Assembly (NCBI RefSeq): GCF_026341125.1
Contig: NZ_JAPEOR010000001.1
Span: forward strand, 3,286,001-3,350,000
Source of the DNA: Streptomyces sp. NBC_01142
Lineage (GTDB): Bacteria > Actinomycetota > Actinomycetes > Streptomycetales > Streptomycetaceae
Direction: 5' to 3'
DNA length: 64,000 nt
Shown: piece by piece, positions 52,226-63,568 of the stretch
How the letters are laid out: each line of letters starts with the position of its first letter
Position numbering within the stretch: position 1 is the first letter of the stretch
Notes under the pieces: model-generated
Database searches by the model: none
The model's input: the letters and a program-made list of their open reading frames with translations, nothing else
Told to the model about the DNA's origin: nothing
Program-made: the position numbers and the translations under genes

Positions 52226-52899
52226 GTGGCCAGGTCGAGCACCCTGTATTCCACCAAGGTCGAGACAAGGGCGATCCTCTGCTCGTCGGGAAGCTCTCCC
52301 GGTAGCTCCCGGACGAAGAAAGTTCCTGTGCAGGTGATGAACTCGAGTGCGGCGCGGGCGACCTGATCGACCGCGAAGACCGCTTCGCCCTTGGCGTTCA
52401 GCAACTCGACCATGTCGTCGTCGTCACGCAGACTGAAGCTGCCGACACGGGCGTTGACGATTCGGCGACCCAACGTCACGTTGTTCCCGTCGTACCACAG
52501 GTCCGGCAGCGGCTCACCGAAGAGCTGCTCGTAGGTATCGGCGAACAGGTGGAACGTCGACGGTGTGAGACGTTCCATGCCCTCGACCACGGGCGCTGTA
52601 CTCGGCGCGTGCTGAATGTACTTGTCGAAATTCCGAAGGCAGTAGTCGATGTACTGACGGGTGAACAGGATGAACTGGTGCCAGATCTGGTCCACCCTGA
52701 GCGAGTACATGGCCCACGCGACCGTACGGTCGGCAGCAGTCAGCACCAGGAATCGCTTCACCTCCCGGAACAGCGCCTGGGCTTCTGCGGCGGACTCGAC
52801 GACGTGATCCTTCAGCAGTTTCTCGATGAGGAAGGGGGCATCGAACTCCAGCGCCTCGGAAGGGAGTTCTGCTGCGACGGGCTCGGTCGTCGTCGTCAT
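52222..52899 (-). CDS. Glycine-rich domain-containing protein-like (GRDP/DUF1399-like) protein
   Basis: The 225-residue protein has a helical N-terminal half with the conserved W73-H74-Q-F-I-L-F-T-x2-Y-x3-C87 motif and H97, as in bacterial relatives of plant glycine-rich domain proteins; the His and Cys residues could bind a metal. A basic-acidic C-terminal half contains DDDDMVELLNAKGEAVFAVDQVARAA. No signal peptide or membrane helix is present. Its start overlaps the stop of the Cys-rich gene by four bases (ATGA), so both proteins are made together. The function is unknown. Confidence 0.75.
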   Translation of the reverse strand: MTTTTEPVAAELPSEALEFDAPFLIEKLLKDHVVESAAEAQALFREVKRFLVLTAADRTVAWAMYSLRVDQIWHQFILFTRQYIDYCLRNFDKYIQHAPSTAPVVEGMERLTPSTFHLFADTYEQLFGEPLPDLWYDGNNVTLGRRIVNARVGSFSLRDDDDMVELLNAKGEAVFAVDQVARAALEFITCTGTFFVRELPGELPDEQRIALVSTLVEYRVLDLAT

Positions 52900-53375
52900 T
52901 GAGGCTGCGCCAAGCATTCGCATGTGCACGGAACACACTGTGTCCCGTCGCAGATGTACTCGCATGTGCAGGTATCGCGGGCTTCGGGCCGGACCTTCAT
53001 CCGGAGCCCGCTGCGTCGTACGTTCGTCAGCCCGGTACCGGCTCCGGCGCCCGTCGTCCGGGCCGCACACGCCTCTGCCTTCTCGGTGAGCCGGTGGTGG
53101 AGCGCCGCGTCCCGCTTCACCCAGACGGCCACCGCGCCGAGACCGGATTTCGGCAGTTCCACGGTCGCGACAATGTCGCTTTCGGCAATCTCGATGCTTC
53201 TTGACATGTTGTTGAGCCCGGGAAACAGGCGAACGTGGCCCTCGTGGCCCGACGGGGCGAGAAAGCCCGTGAGCGTGATGGCGTTCTCGCTCCCGGCGTC
53301 CAGCAATCTGGAGACCAGGGGATTCGTTTCGATACGCTTCCCCGAATCCGATCCCAAGCCCTTTTCCTTGGCCAT
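52896..53375 (-). CDS. Beta-rich protein with a Cys-rich C-terminus, first gene of a coupled pair
   Basis: The 159-residue protein has a beta-rich middle (about residues 32-92: ITLTGFLAPS, HVRLFPGLNN, SIEIAESDIVATVELP, AVAVWVKRDAAL). A Gly/Arg spacer leads to a tail with seven Cys in the last 26 residues (136, 138, 142, 147, 150, 152, 154), largely in C-x-C and C-x2-C pairs. There is no signal peptide. The tail could bind metals or be a substrate for modification. ATG 53375 is chosen as the first good start. No characterised family was recognised. Confidence 0.75.
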   Translation of the reverse strand: MAKEKGLGSDSGKRIETNPLVSRLLDAGSENAITLTGFLAPSGHEGHVRLFPGLNNMSRSIEIAESDIVATVELPKSGLGAVAVWVKRDAALHHRLTEKAEACAARTTGAGAGTGLTNVRRSGLRMKVRPEARDTCTCEYICDGTQCVPCTCECLAQPQ

Positions 53376-53524
53376 GGCCGATCTCCTGTCCGTGATGCCG
53401 ACCTGCGGGACACAACACCACCAGGCTCATCGGAGCACACGCGAGGAAGCCTCGCCCCTCGTACGACTCCATTCAGGTGTGACGTCTGCCCGCAGTTGAG
53501 GGATGGAGGGAGAACCGGCCCGGG

Positions 53525-56416
53525 TCAGTCGGCCACAGGGCTGTCGGTCGTGTCCGCCGTCGACCGGTGACCGGGCCATGCGTTCAGGGCGGTCGCCAGC
53601 TGGGCACGCGAACGGACGTCCAGTTTCTGGTAGATGCGGGTGAGACGCGCCTCGACGGTCTTCACACTGAGGTACAGCTTCGCCGCCGCTTCCTGATTGC
53701 TGGCTCCCTGGCGGACCAGCAGGGCGAGGCGCAGCTCCGCCTCCGTGAGGGAGGACAGGGCGCCGCCACGGGCCGGGTCGGGTTCGGTCGTACGGGACGG
53801 AGTCTCCGTCACCAGTGCCAGCCAGGGCAGCGCCCCCGCCCGTTCGAAGACGGCGGCAGCGCTCTGCAGCGCGTTCTGTGCGGCCGACCGTCTGCGGCGG
53901 CGGCGCTCGACCCGGGCGAGCGCGATGAGTGCCCGTCCACGCTCCAGCGGCAGGCCCTCCGCCGCGAAGCGATCGGCGGTCCGGGTCAGCAGCCCCGCCG
54001 CCTCCTCGGACTTCCCGTTCGCTGCCAGGTACAGCGCGTACGCCCGGTCGCAGCCGAGCAGCACCGTCGCGCGGCCCAGGCGTTCCGCGACGGGACGCAC
54101 ATCGGCGAGGAGGGTTGCCGCTTCCTCCGGGGCGTCGTTCGCCACCAGTGCCTCCGCCAGCTCCTCGTGCCAGCGCAGCATCGACGGGTCGACCGTGGAC
54201 TGGGCGTGTTCGCCGACCTGGACCTTGCGCAGGGTCTCCAGGGCGTTCGCCACATCCCCGGCGGCGAGCTGGACCCGGCCCAGTGCGTACAGGCTGCGGG
54301 AGAGAAAGACGTGATCGCCCTCCTCCTCGGAGGCCTGGGCGCTGCGTCGTGCGTAGCTGGCGGCGCGGGCGAAGCTGCCACCTGCGGTCTCCGCGAGCGC
54401 CAGCGCGTACCAGGCGGGCCCCGGCGAGAGCCCGGCCTCGAGTGTCAGGGCGAGCGACCGGCCGGCGTGCGAGAGTGCCGCGGCGCACTGCCCCTGCCGG
54501 GCCCCGATCTCCGCGAGGGTGCGGAACAGTTCGATGGCGTCCTCGACCGGGCCGCGCCGCTCGACCAGTGGCAACAGGGCGTTCAGCTGGTCGCGTGCAG
54601 GGGTGAGGCGGTCGTCGAACAGGGCATGACGGATCGTCAGGATCTGGGCGGCGTTGCGAATGCCGAGTGGCCGCTCGAACACTTCGAGGGCCCGCGCCTC
54701 GGCGAGCACCCGTTCGGCGTCCGCCGAGCCGAGGACCCGGTCCATGCGCGCCTGCACGGTCAGCGCCCTCGCCGCCGTCCTCCGGTCGCCCACCGAGGCG
54801 GCCAGCGCGGCGGACTCGACGGCGGCGGTCCGGGACCGCACGGGATCTCCGTCGGCCAGCACGTACTTCACCGCCAGCCGGAGCTGGACGGCAGCCCGCA
54901 GTGCCGCGTCGCCCTCGGAGTCCTCCATGGCATGTACATAGATCTCGTCGAGGTCGGTCAGCCCCTGCCCGGCCGTGTCCAGCACCGCCAGCCGGGCGCG
55001 CACTCGGTCGGCAGGCGCGGCGTCGCGGGCGAGGAGATCGGTCGCGGCGCGGATTGCAAGGTCCGCCCGGGCGGCGCGGGCAGCTTCCTCGGCGGCGTCG
55101 ACGAGCCGGGCGAGTCGCTGCGGGCCGTGCTGGACGGGCGTGGACTCGGCGGCGAGCAGGGCGAGTTCGGCAGCCAGCGCGCTGTTGCCGCGGCGTCGCG
55201 CGGTGTCGGCCGCAGCCGCGACCTCCGCTGCCCGTTGCTCGTCGGGAGTGTCCGTGGCCAGCGCCCGGTGCCGTACCGCCTCGACGGGGTCGTCCACGAC
55301 GTGCGCGAGCGCCGCGTGACCGTTGCTGCGTTCGCTCCAGCAGGCGTCGTGCACCAGCGTGGACGGCAGCACCCCGGCGGTGAAGGCGACGGTGCCGTCC
55401 TCCTTGAGGGAGACTAGATTCGCCCGCTCGGCGGCGGCGAGATCGGCCTCGGCCGTGGGGCGGCCCGCGCGGCGGATCAGCGAAGCTGTCGGGCGCAGCG
55501 CCAGTGCGGCCAGCAGGAGCGTGCTGCGCACGTCGGGGGAGGCGGCGCCGAGCAGTTGCCGGGCGAGATCGCGGGCGCGCCCGGACAGGGACAGCGCCTC
55601 GGCGTGGTGCACGGGCGTGCGTGCGTCCGCGAGGGAGCGGCCGACGGCCAGCGCGAGACGCGGATTTCCACCGCTTGCCTTGTGGATACGGCCGGCCATC
55701 CGGGACGGCAGCCGGTGGTGGATGAGGAGTTCGGCGATCTCATCGGCGTGCAGCGGCGGTACGAACAGGACGTCGGCCTCGGACGGCACCCAGAGGGGTT
55801 CCGGGCCGGCCGCGTCCGGCTGCTGCGTACTCGTGGCGGGTGTGTCGGGGCCGTATGCCGCCGGTGTCTCGACGGCGATGACCCGTAGCGTCGGGGGAGC
55901 GAGATGGAGGGCGAAACGCAGCAGGTCGGCGCTGTCGGCGTCGATGCGCTGGACACCGTCGACGACGAGAAGGACGGGGCCCTGCGCGGCGAAGGTCCGC
56001 AGGGTCTGTGCGAGGGCAAGCCGCAGGGCGATGGGGTCCCAGCCGTCGTCGGGGACGGGGGCCTCGCGGCACAGCATGGCGACGGCGGTCCGCTGCGGAC
56101 CGGGCAGCCTTTCGAGAATGTCGTACGCGCCGGGGCCGCCGTGGGACCGGGCCGCGGGCCAGGAGCACGCCGACAGGGAAGCGACGAGGGCGGCGGCAAC
56201 GGCGCCGGGTATGTCCCGGTCGGCGGGCAGCGTGGCGACCCAGAGCACGGTCTCGCCGCGGGACTCGGCACGCGTGGCGGCAGCCAGGGCGACTTCGGTC
56301 TTGCCGACTCCGGCGTGGCCGGTGAGCAGGGCACGCCCGCGGGTGTGCAGGACACGTTGCGCGAGGAGATCCGCCCGCCCGACCGGCGCAGGCCGGTACG
56401 CCGACGCAGTCGTCAC
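53525..56416 (-). CDS. LAL-type LuxR-family transcriptional regulator
   Basis: The 963-residue protein begins at GTG 56416 behind a GGGGGTGG run. An AAA/NTPase domain at the N-terminus has Walker A GHAGVGKT (residues 33-40) and Walker B VLLVVDGVQ. A long helical TPR-like region (about 400-880) follows, then a C-terminal LuxR helix-turn-helix (LTEAELRLALLVRQGASNQEAAAKLYLSVKTVEARLTRIYQKL). Large ATP-binding LuxR proteins of this type are pathway-specific activators. It lies directly upstream of the Cys-rich/GRDP-like pair in the same orientation, 149 bases apart, and may control it. Confidence 0.92.
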   Translation of the reverse strand: MTTASAYRPAPVGRADLLAQRVLHTRGRALLTGHAGVGKTEVALAAATRAESRGETVLWVATLPADRDIPGAVAAALVASLSACSWPAARSHGGPGAYDILERLPGPQRTAVAMLCREAPVPDDGWDPIALRLALAQTLRTFAAQGPVLLVVDGVQRIDADSADLLRFALHLAPPTLRVIAVETPAAYGPDTPATSTQQPDAAGPEPLWVPSEADVLFVPPLHADEIAELLIHHRLPSRMAGRIHKASGGNPRLALAVGRSLADARTPVHHAEALSLSGRARDLARQLLGAASPDVRSTLLLAALALRPTASLIRRAGRPTAEADLAAAERANLVSLKEDGTVAFTAGVLPSTLVHDACWSERSNGHAALAHVVDDPVEAVRHRALATDTPDEQRAAEVAAAADTARRRGNSALAAELALLAAESTPVQHGPQRLARLVDAAEEAARAARADLAIRAATDLLARDAAPADRVRARLAVLDTAGQGLTDLDEIYVHAMEDSEGDAALRAAVQLRLAVKYVLADGDPVRSRTAAVESAALAASVGDRRTAARALTVQARMDRVLGSADAERVLAEARALEVFERPLGIRNAAQILTIRHALFDDRLTPARDQLNALLPLVERRGPVEDAIELFRTLAEIGARQGQCAAALSHAGRSLALTLEAGLSPGPAWYALALAETAGGSFARAASYARRSAQASEEEGDHVFLSRSLYALGRVQLAAGDVANALETLRKVQVGEHAQSTVDPSMLRWHEELAEALVANDAPEEAATLLADVRPVAERLGRATVLLGCDRAYALYLAANGKSEEAAGLLTRTADRFAAEGLPLERGRALIALARVERRRRRRSAAQNALQSAAAVFERAGALPWLALVTETPSRTTEPDPARGGALSSLTEAELRLALLVRQGASNQEAAAKLYLSVKTVEARLTRIYQKLDVRSRAQLATALNAWPGHRSTADTTDSPVAD

Positions 56417-56535
56417 GTACCCACCACCCCCTTCCGACCTGCGGGTCACTGCCCGTGAGAGCAGAGAATACGAAGCAGGCCGCCGCAGTCCAGGCCCTGT
56501 GTCCGGCATTCGGACGGACACCATGGACAGACGGC

Positions 56536-56572
56536 GGGGCGCGCCCGCGGCAGCATGCCGCGAACGCGCCCC
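56536..56572. terminator. Hairpin after the S8 protease gene
   Basis: A long GC-rich, slightly imperfect stem built on GGGGCGCG...CGCGCCCC with inner CGCGGCA/TGCCGCG arms lies 33-69 bases past the protease stop on the minus strand. Confidence 0.65.
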
Positions 56573-56604
56573 TGACCAGCCATGTTGCCGCTGTGGCGGG
56601 TGTT

Positions 56605-58431
<1,827 letters not shown>

Positions 58432-59215
58432 GGTGTTCCCTTTCAACTGACGCTGCGGAGCGCGGCGGGCGGCGCAGGAATCACGGTTCGCTGTGGGGGT
58501 GCGATCCGTGGTCCCCTGGGCCGGGTTCGCCCGCGCGCCGCCGCCGACGCGACAGCCCCTGGTCAAGGGCCGCCACCGACGGAGCTCATGATTTACATGC
58601 ACCTGACATTGAAGAGTCAGAGGATGAGATCTGCCGGTGCGGCAGACAGTAGGGAACGCCGAGATGAACCCGATACGGGGAAAACCCTTGTCACCCCGTG
58701 CGGGCTCCCTGGCCGGCCTCCGTGGTGCGGGAGGCGGGGGGAGGCATGAGAGGTGTGGCGGGCCCGGAAGCTGACGGTCCGTCGGTCCTTTTGTGGCGAT
58801 ACCGCCGGACTTACGGCCCTGTCACTGTGCGGCCGGACCGCGGAGGAGAAGCGGAAGCCGTGGAGCCCCCCGGACGGATCTGCTCACCGACCGGATTGCT
58901 GCCGTCTCTCGTCCGGACGGCTCCCCGCTCGCCGGTATCCGAAATACGGAACAGGCTCGTCGATATCCGGTAGAAGCAGGGCTGGTCCCCGCGCCGAAGC
59001 CGCCCTGCATCGTTCCGTCGGCGAGCTTCGCCAAGGGACCGCCCGCTCGGTGCCTCGCCCTTGCCCGCACCGGCTCTCACCGGAGTGCGCGGACCTCGCA
59101 GGCTGTCGCGGCGACCGGGACCGCCCGGTGCGGCTTCGCCGCACGTACCGGCGTGCACCAAGCGGGGTGGTGGCACCGCCGGCCGCGGGTGACGCCCCCG
59201 GGCCGGTGCCCACGG
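58432..59215. other. Long intergenic region without a supported gene
   Basis: Open frames are abundant but none shows family-like sequence or a convincing start. The segment 58580-58660 is AT-richer (CATG-ATTTA-CATG dyad at 58588-58600; CTGAC/GTCAG dyad nearby) and probably holds the protease promoter. The rest shows nothing recognisable. Confidence 0.45.
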
Positions 59216-60655
59216 TCAGGGGTTACGAGCGCTGCCGCCGGCGTCCGCGGGCGGCCGGGGCGCGTGCAGGGACAACGGCGGCACCTTGCCCTGCAGGGCG
59301 AGCCGGTGGCGTACGGCCATGACAACGACGGACACCAGCAGGATCACGGCTCCGCCCACCCGCAGGATCGTGTCGTAGACCTCTTCGGGCGGCCGCTCAG
59401 GGGTCATCGCCGTGATCGTGGTCGCCGCCGCGGCGAGGGCGATGGCCCCCAGCGTGACCAGGAAGGTCAGCAGGACGCCGGACGCCTCGCCCGCTCTGGC
59501 GGTCGGTACGACCTGCTGGGTGGCGACGCTGGAGAAGGTCCAGCCCAGCCCCAGGCCGAGCCCGCACCAGGCGAACACGGGTACGTAGAGCCACCACGCG
59601 GTCACATGACTGAGCGTGATCATCCCCGTCCCGGCGATCGCTCCGGCGAGGGCCATCACCGCTGTGGGGCGCATCCGCGGTGCCAGCCGGGCCCCCAACG
59701 GCCCGGCGAGGGCCACGAGCACTGCGGGAGCCAGGAACACAATGCCCGCCATCAGCGGGGACAGGCCGCGCACGCCCTGAAGGTAGAGCGTCGCCACGAA
59801 GACGGTGACGCAGTAGCCCATGTTGGCGACGGAGCCCATGCCGGTCACCAGGACGTAGGGGACGTTGCGGAACAGGCGCAGGTCGACCAGCGGATGCCGG
59901 GCGAGGCGTTCCCTCAGCAGGAAGAGCCCGCCCGTCAGCACCGACGTCCCGAGGAGGGTGAGGGTGCGGACGCTGTCCCAGCCCCAGGCGCTGCCGCGTT
60001 CCACGGCTGTGGTGAGGGCCGCCAGCGTGCACACGATGGTGAAGCAGCCGATCAGGTCGAGCTGGCGGGGCGCCGAGGTGTCCCGGGAGTCGGGGACGTA
60101 GCGGACCGCGATGAGGAGTGCCACCGCGCTGAGCGGTGCGAGCAGCCAGAAGATCCAGCGCCATCCCGGTCCTTCGGTGAACCCGCCGCCCACGAACGGG
60201 CCCAGTGCGGTGCCAATGTTCGCGATACCGAACGCAGCGCCCAGCGCGCGGGCCCGGCTCGCTTCGGGGAAGGCGTTGCTGATCACGGCGACGGACACCG
60301 GGAAGACGAAGCCGGCGCCGATCCCCTGCACGATCCGGGCGGCCACCAGCAGCGCCAGCCCGGGGGCGAGCGCACACCCCACGGAACCGGCCGCGAACAG
60401 GGCGATGCCGACGAGCAGAGTGCCCCGGCGCCCGAAGACGTCCCCCAGCCTGCCGCCCACGATGAAGAAGCAGCCGATGGCGAGCATGTACGCGGAGAGG
60501 GTCCACTGGGCGGCCGAGGGCGTGACACCGAGCTCGTCCGCGATACCGGGGATGGCCAGGTTCAGGGCGAAGAAATCGACCTGAATACAGAACAGCGCGA
60601 CCGCGACCGCGATGAAGGCCCCCGTCCGCGCGGCCGATGGGGACTCTGCGCGCAT
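59216..60655 (-). CDS. MFS drug transporter (DHA2/EmrB-QacA type)
   Basis: The 479-residue membrane protein has about 14 hydrophobic helices. The MFS motif A is present as GGRLGDVFGRRGTLL between helices 2 and 3, and an antiporter motif C-like stretch GIANIGTALGPFVGGG in helix 5. DHA2 proteins export drugs or metabolites by proton antiport. ATG 60655 gives a typical start (MRAESPSAARTGAFIAVAVALFC). It is divergent from the SpoIIE-type phosphatase gene. The substrate is unknown. Confidence 0.92.
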   Translation of the reverse strand: MRAESPSAARTGAFIAVAVALFCIQVDFFALNLAIPGIADELGVTPSAAQWTLSAYMLAIGCFFIVGGRLGDVFGRRGTLLVGIALFAAGSVGCALAPGLALLVAARIVQGIGAGFVFPVSVAVISNAFPEASRARALGAAFGIANIGTALGPFVGGGFTEGPGWRWIFWLLAPLSAVALLIAVRYVPDSRDTSAPRQLDLIGCFTIVCTLAALTTAVERGSAWGWDSVRTLTLLGTSVLTGGLFLLRERLARHPLVDLRLFRNVPYVLVTGMGSVANMGYCVTVFVATLYLQGVRGLSPLMAGIVFLAPAVLVALAGPLGARLAPRMRPTAVMALAGAIAGTGMITLSHVTAWWLYVPVFAWCGLGLGLGWTFSSVATQQVVPTARAGEASGVLLTFLVTLGAIALAAAATTITAMTPERPPEEVYDTILRVGGAVILLVSVVVMAVRHRLALQGKVPPLSLHAPRPPADAGGSARNP

Positions 60656-60900
60656 GGGCACGTTCCTCTCGGGCGAGGCTGTCGCAACGTCGGGACTGGG
60701 TCGGGCGTGCCCTTCACCCAATTGTCTGCTCGCCCTCACCGCTCCGCAGCCGGGCCGGTCCGGGTACCACATGGCCTCGTCCGGAAACGCTTGCCGCACG
60801 ACCGCGGCGGCCGTCCGCGGGCCGCACACGCGCACATGCTGCTGCGCGGATCGGCGCATCGCGCTTGTGCCTGTCCCGGTGAGGGCGGATTCTGGAGGCA

Positions 60901-63342
60901 ATGAACCGGGCCGGTGGCGCTATGAGCGCATGGAACGCGGCGCAGAGTGCCGATTTCCGTGGTCCGCTCGACATCACCCGGGCTGCCACGGCGGTTCTCG
61001 ACGCCCAGGACACGGTCGTCGGATGGAGCCGCGCGGCCGAGGTTCTCCTCGGTTACCCGCAGCACGAGATCATCGGAAAGCCCCTGGACACGTTCCTGTC
61101 GCCCCGGCAGGCGTCCGGGCTCACCCCGGCGCAGGAGTCTGCACCGGCCTTGGGCACCCGGTTGAGCGGCAGTGAGATCCGTGTCGCCCGGCACCGGGAC
61201 GGCCGCGAGCTGCTGGTCGCCACGGCAGTGTGTCCCCTGCTCGACAGCGGCGCCGCGGCCCGCGTCCTTGTTGCGGCCGAGCTGGAGAGTCTGCGGCTGT
61301 GGGAATCCCGGTTGGCCATGCTTCACGGACTGGCCACCCAGTCACCCGTCGGTCTGGCCATCTACGACACCGACCTGCGCCTGACGTGGTGCAACGCCGC
61401 GTACGAACAGGAGATCGGGCTACCGTTCGCCGAGTTCCGCGGTATGCGGGCCGACGAGCTGTACTCCGAGGGCAGGTTTCTGACCGAGGGCTATCCGCGC
61501 ACTCTCGATGCGGTCATGCACCACGTGCTCGACACCGGTGAGCCGATCCTCGACCTGCACTTCCTCGGTGAGCCGCCCAGCGACCCCGGAACGGACCATC
61601 TCTGGTCATGTTCCTACTACCGACTCCAGGACGCTGCCGGGCATGTGTTCGGAGTGTGCGAGGACGCATTCGACATTACCGATCGCTACGAGGTCCAGCG
61701 GCGGCTTGCCCTGCTCGTCGAGGCCGGCCGCGGAATCGGCACAACCCTGGACGTGATCGTCACTGCCGAGGACCTCGCCGAGGTGGCGGTCCCCGATTTC
61801 GCCGCCACCGTGACGGTCGACCTCGCGAAAGAGGTCCTGGAAGGCGAGGTGCTGAGCGGCGCCGGCAGCCCGGCAGTGACGAGTCTCGTACGAGTCGCCT
61901 TCCGATCGGCCCGGGCGGCGAACGGCCAGGGCGGCCGGGGGAAGCCGCCTCAGCCTTCCCCTGTCGACCACCCGCCGGGTTCGCCCCAGGACCGCAGTCT
62001 CGCCTCGGGCGGGCTCGTGCTCGAAGACGACACCCTGGTCGTGCCGTTGCGGGCCGGGGGCAGCATGCTGGGACTCGTCACGTTCCTCCGCGACGGTCCG
62101 TCGGCCACCTTCGACAACGGCGAGGTCGCACTCGCCGACGAGCTCGCGACCCGTACGGCAGTGAGCATCGACAACGCCCGGCGCTTCACCCGTGAACGCA
62201 CGGCCTCGCTCGCCCTGCAGCGCCAACTGCTGCCGCAACACCTGCCGCAGCAATCGGCTGTCGACGTGGCCCATCGCTACCTGCCCACGGACGACCTGAC
62301 GGGTGTCGGCGGTGACTGGTTCGACGTCATCCCGCTCTCCGGAACCCGGGTCGGACTCGTGGTCGGGGATGTGGTCGGCCACGGCCTGCAGGCGGCGGCC
62401 ACCATGGGACGGCTGCGCACGACCGTACGCGCGCTCGCCCAGATGGACTTGTCGCCCGATGAGTTGCTCACGCGACTCGACGATCTGGTGAGCCAGTCGG
62501 CGGAGGAGCAGACGGACCCCCTCGGCGGGCCTGCCGATCCTTACGAGGATGACGCCACCGGTGCGACCTGCCTCTACGCGGTCTACGATCCGGTCTCGCG
62601 ACGATGCACCATGGCCCGGGCGGGGCACCTGCCACCGGCGGTCGTGGACTCCGAGGGCGCCCTGTCCTACCCGAACCTCCCGGCCGGCCCGCCACTGGGG
62701 CTCGGCGGCCTGCCGTTCGAGTCCTTGGAGATCGAGCTGCCGGTGGGCAGCCTGATGGCCCTCTTCACCGACGGCCTGGTCGAAGCCCGCGACCGCGACA
62801 TCGATCTGGGGATCGACATCCTGGGGCGGGTGCTCAGCGACCCTCGCGGGTCCCTGGAGGAGCTGTGCGACCGCGCTCTGTCGGAACTCCTGCCGGACGG
62901 CACGACAGCCGACGACACGGCCCTGCTACTCGTCCGTACCCGCGAACTCGACGCCGGGCACGTCGCCGAATGGGAGCTGCCTGCCGAACCGGTCGCGGTG
63001 GGCCATGCACGGGATCTCGCTACCGGACAACTGCACAAATGGGGCCTGGAGGAGCTGTCGTTCTCGACCGAGCTCGTGGTGAGCGAGCTGGTCACCAACG
63101 CGGTCAGGCATGCTGAGGGGCCGCTGCGACTGCGCCTCATCCGTGATCGCACACTCCTGTGCGAGGTCGCGGACACCGGTCACACCTCACCACATCTCCG
63201 CCACAGTGCGGAGGACGACGAAGGCGGGCGCGGACTGTTCATCGTCGCGCAGCTCGTGCACCGATGGGGAACGCGCTACACCCCGTCCGGGAAGACCATC
63301 TGGACGGAACAGGCCTTTCCTTCGGCGGGACGCCCGGCCTGA
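60901..63342 (+). CDS. PAS-GAF-SpoIIE phosphatase-HATPase protein
   Basis: The 813-residue protein has two PAS domains (about residues 20-130 and 140-265), a GAF-like domain (about 270-430), a SpoIIE PP2C-type phosphatase domain (about 445-680) and an anti-sigma-type HATPase (about 690-800). The phosphatase metal motifs are complete, including VGDVVGHGLQAAATMG and LFTD624GLVEA. Its C-terminal half is closely similar to the protein at 36158, so the two are paralogues. It probably senses a small ligand or redox signal and sets the phosphorylation of an anti-anti-sigma factor. ATG 60901 is close behind GGAGG; ATG 60922 is an alternative. Confidence 0.92.
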   Translation: MNRAGGAMSAWNAAQSADFRGPLDITRAATAVLDAQDTVVGWSRAAEVLLGYPQHEIIGKPLDTFLSPRQASGLTPAQESAPALGTRLSGSEIRVARHRDGRELLVATAVCPLLDSGAAARVLVAAELESLRLWESRLAMLHGLATQSPVGLAIYDTDLRLTWCNAAYEQEIGLPFAEFRGMRADELYSEGRFLTEGYPRTLDAVMHHVLDTGEPILDLHFLGEPPSDPGTDHLWSCSYYRLQDAAGHVFGVCEDAFDITDRYEVQRRLALLVEAGRGIGTTLDVIVTAEDLAEVAVPDFAATVTVDLAKEVLEGEVLSGAGSPAVTSLVRVAFRSARAANGQGGRGKPPQPSPVDHPPGSPQDRSLASGGLVLEDDTLVVPLRAGGSMLGLVTFLRDGPSATFDNGEVALADELATRTAVSIDNARRFTRERTASLALQRQLLPQHLPQQSAVDVAHRYLPTDDLTGVGGDWFDVIPLSGTRVGLVVGDVVGHGLQAAATMGRLRTTVRALAQMDLSPDELLTRLDDLVSQSAEEQTDPLGGPADPYEDDATGATCLYAVYDPVSRRCTMARAGHLPPAVVDSEGALSYPNLPAGPPLGLGGLPFESLEIELPVGSLMALFTDGLVEARDRDIDLGIDILGRVLSDPRGSLEELCDRALSELLPDGTTADDTALLLVRTRELDAGHVAEWELPAEPVAVGHARDLATGQLHKWGLEELSFSTELVVSELVTNAVRHAEGPLRLRLIRDRTLLCEVADTGHTSPHLRHSAEDDEGGRGLFIVAQLVHRWGTRYTPSGKTIWTEQAFPSAGRPA

Positions 63343-63514
63343 CCACGACCACGCCTGACCACACCGGGCCGCGCCGGCCACCACCTGCCGCTGTGCGTCC
63401 TTGAGATGAGCTTCTGCCTCGGCGGCCCCGACCGGGGACTGCCCGGATGCCGACGAGCCGTTTGGCCGACGGATTCCAGGTAACTCGCTTTGATGAGGGC
63501 CTCTGTCGAGACGA

Positions 63515-63527
63515 GTACGAGTCGTAC
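63515..63527. promoter_or_regulatory. Palindrome upstream of the small membrane protein gene
   Basis: GTACGA-G-TCGTAC is a perfect dyad about 40 bases before the start codon at 63569 and may be an operator; no regulator gene is adjacent. Confidence 0.4.
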
Positions 63528-63568
63528 ACCGCATCGAACACACCGAGTAGTGAACCAGGAAGGCAGCC

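Noticed and set aside
53567..55417. 616-codon plus-strand frame
   Set aside because: It is a shadow of the LAL regulator gene with Gly/Arg-rich wrong-frame composition.
58793..60904. 703-codon plus-strand frame
   Set aside because: Its right part is antisense to the MFS transporter gene and its left part is low-complexity without a domain.
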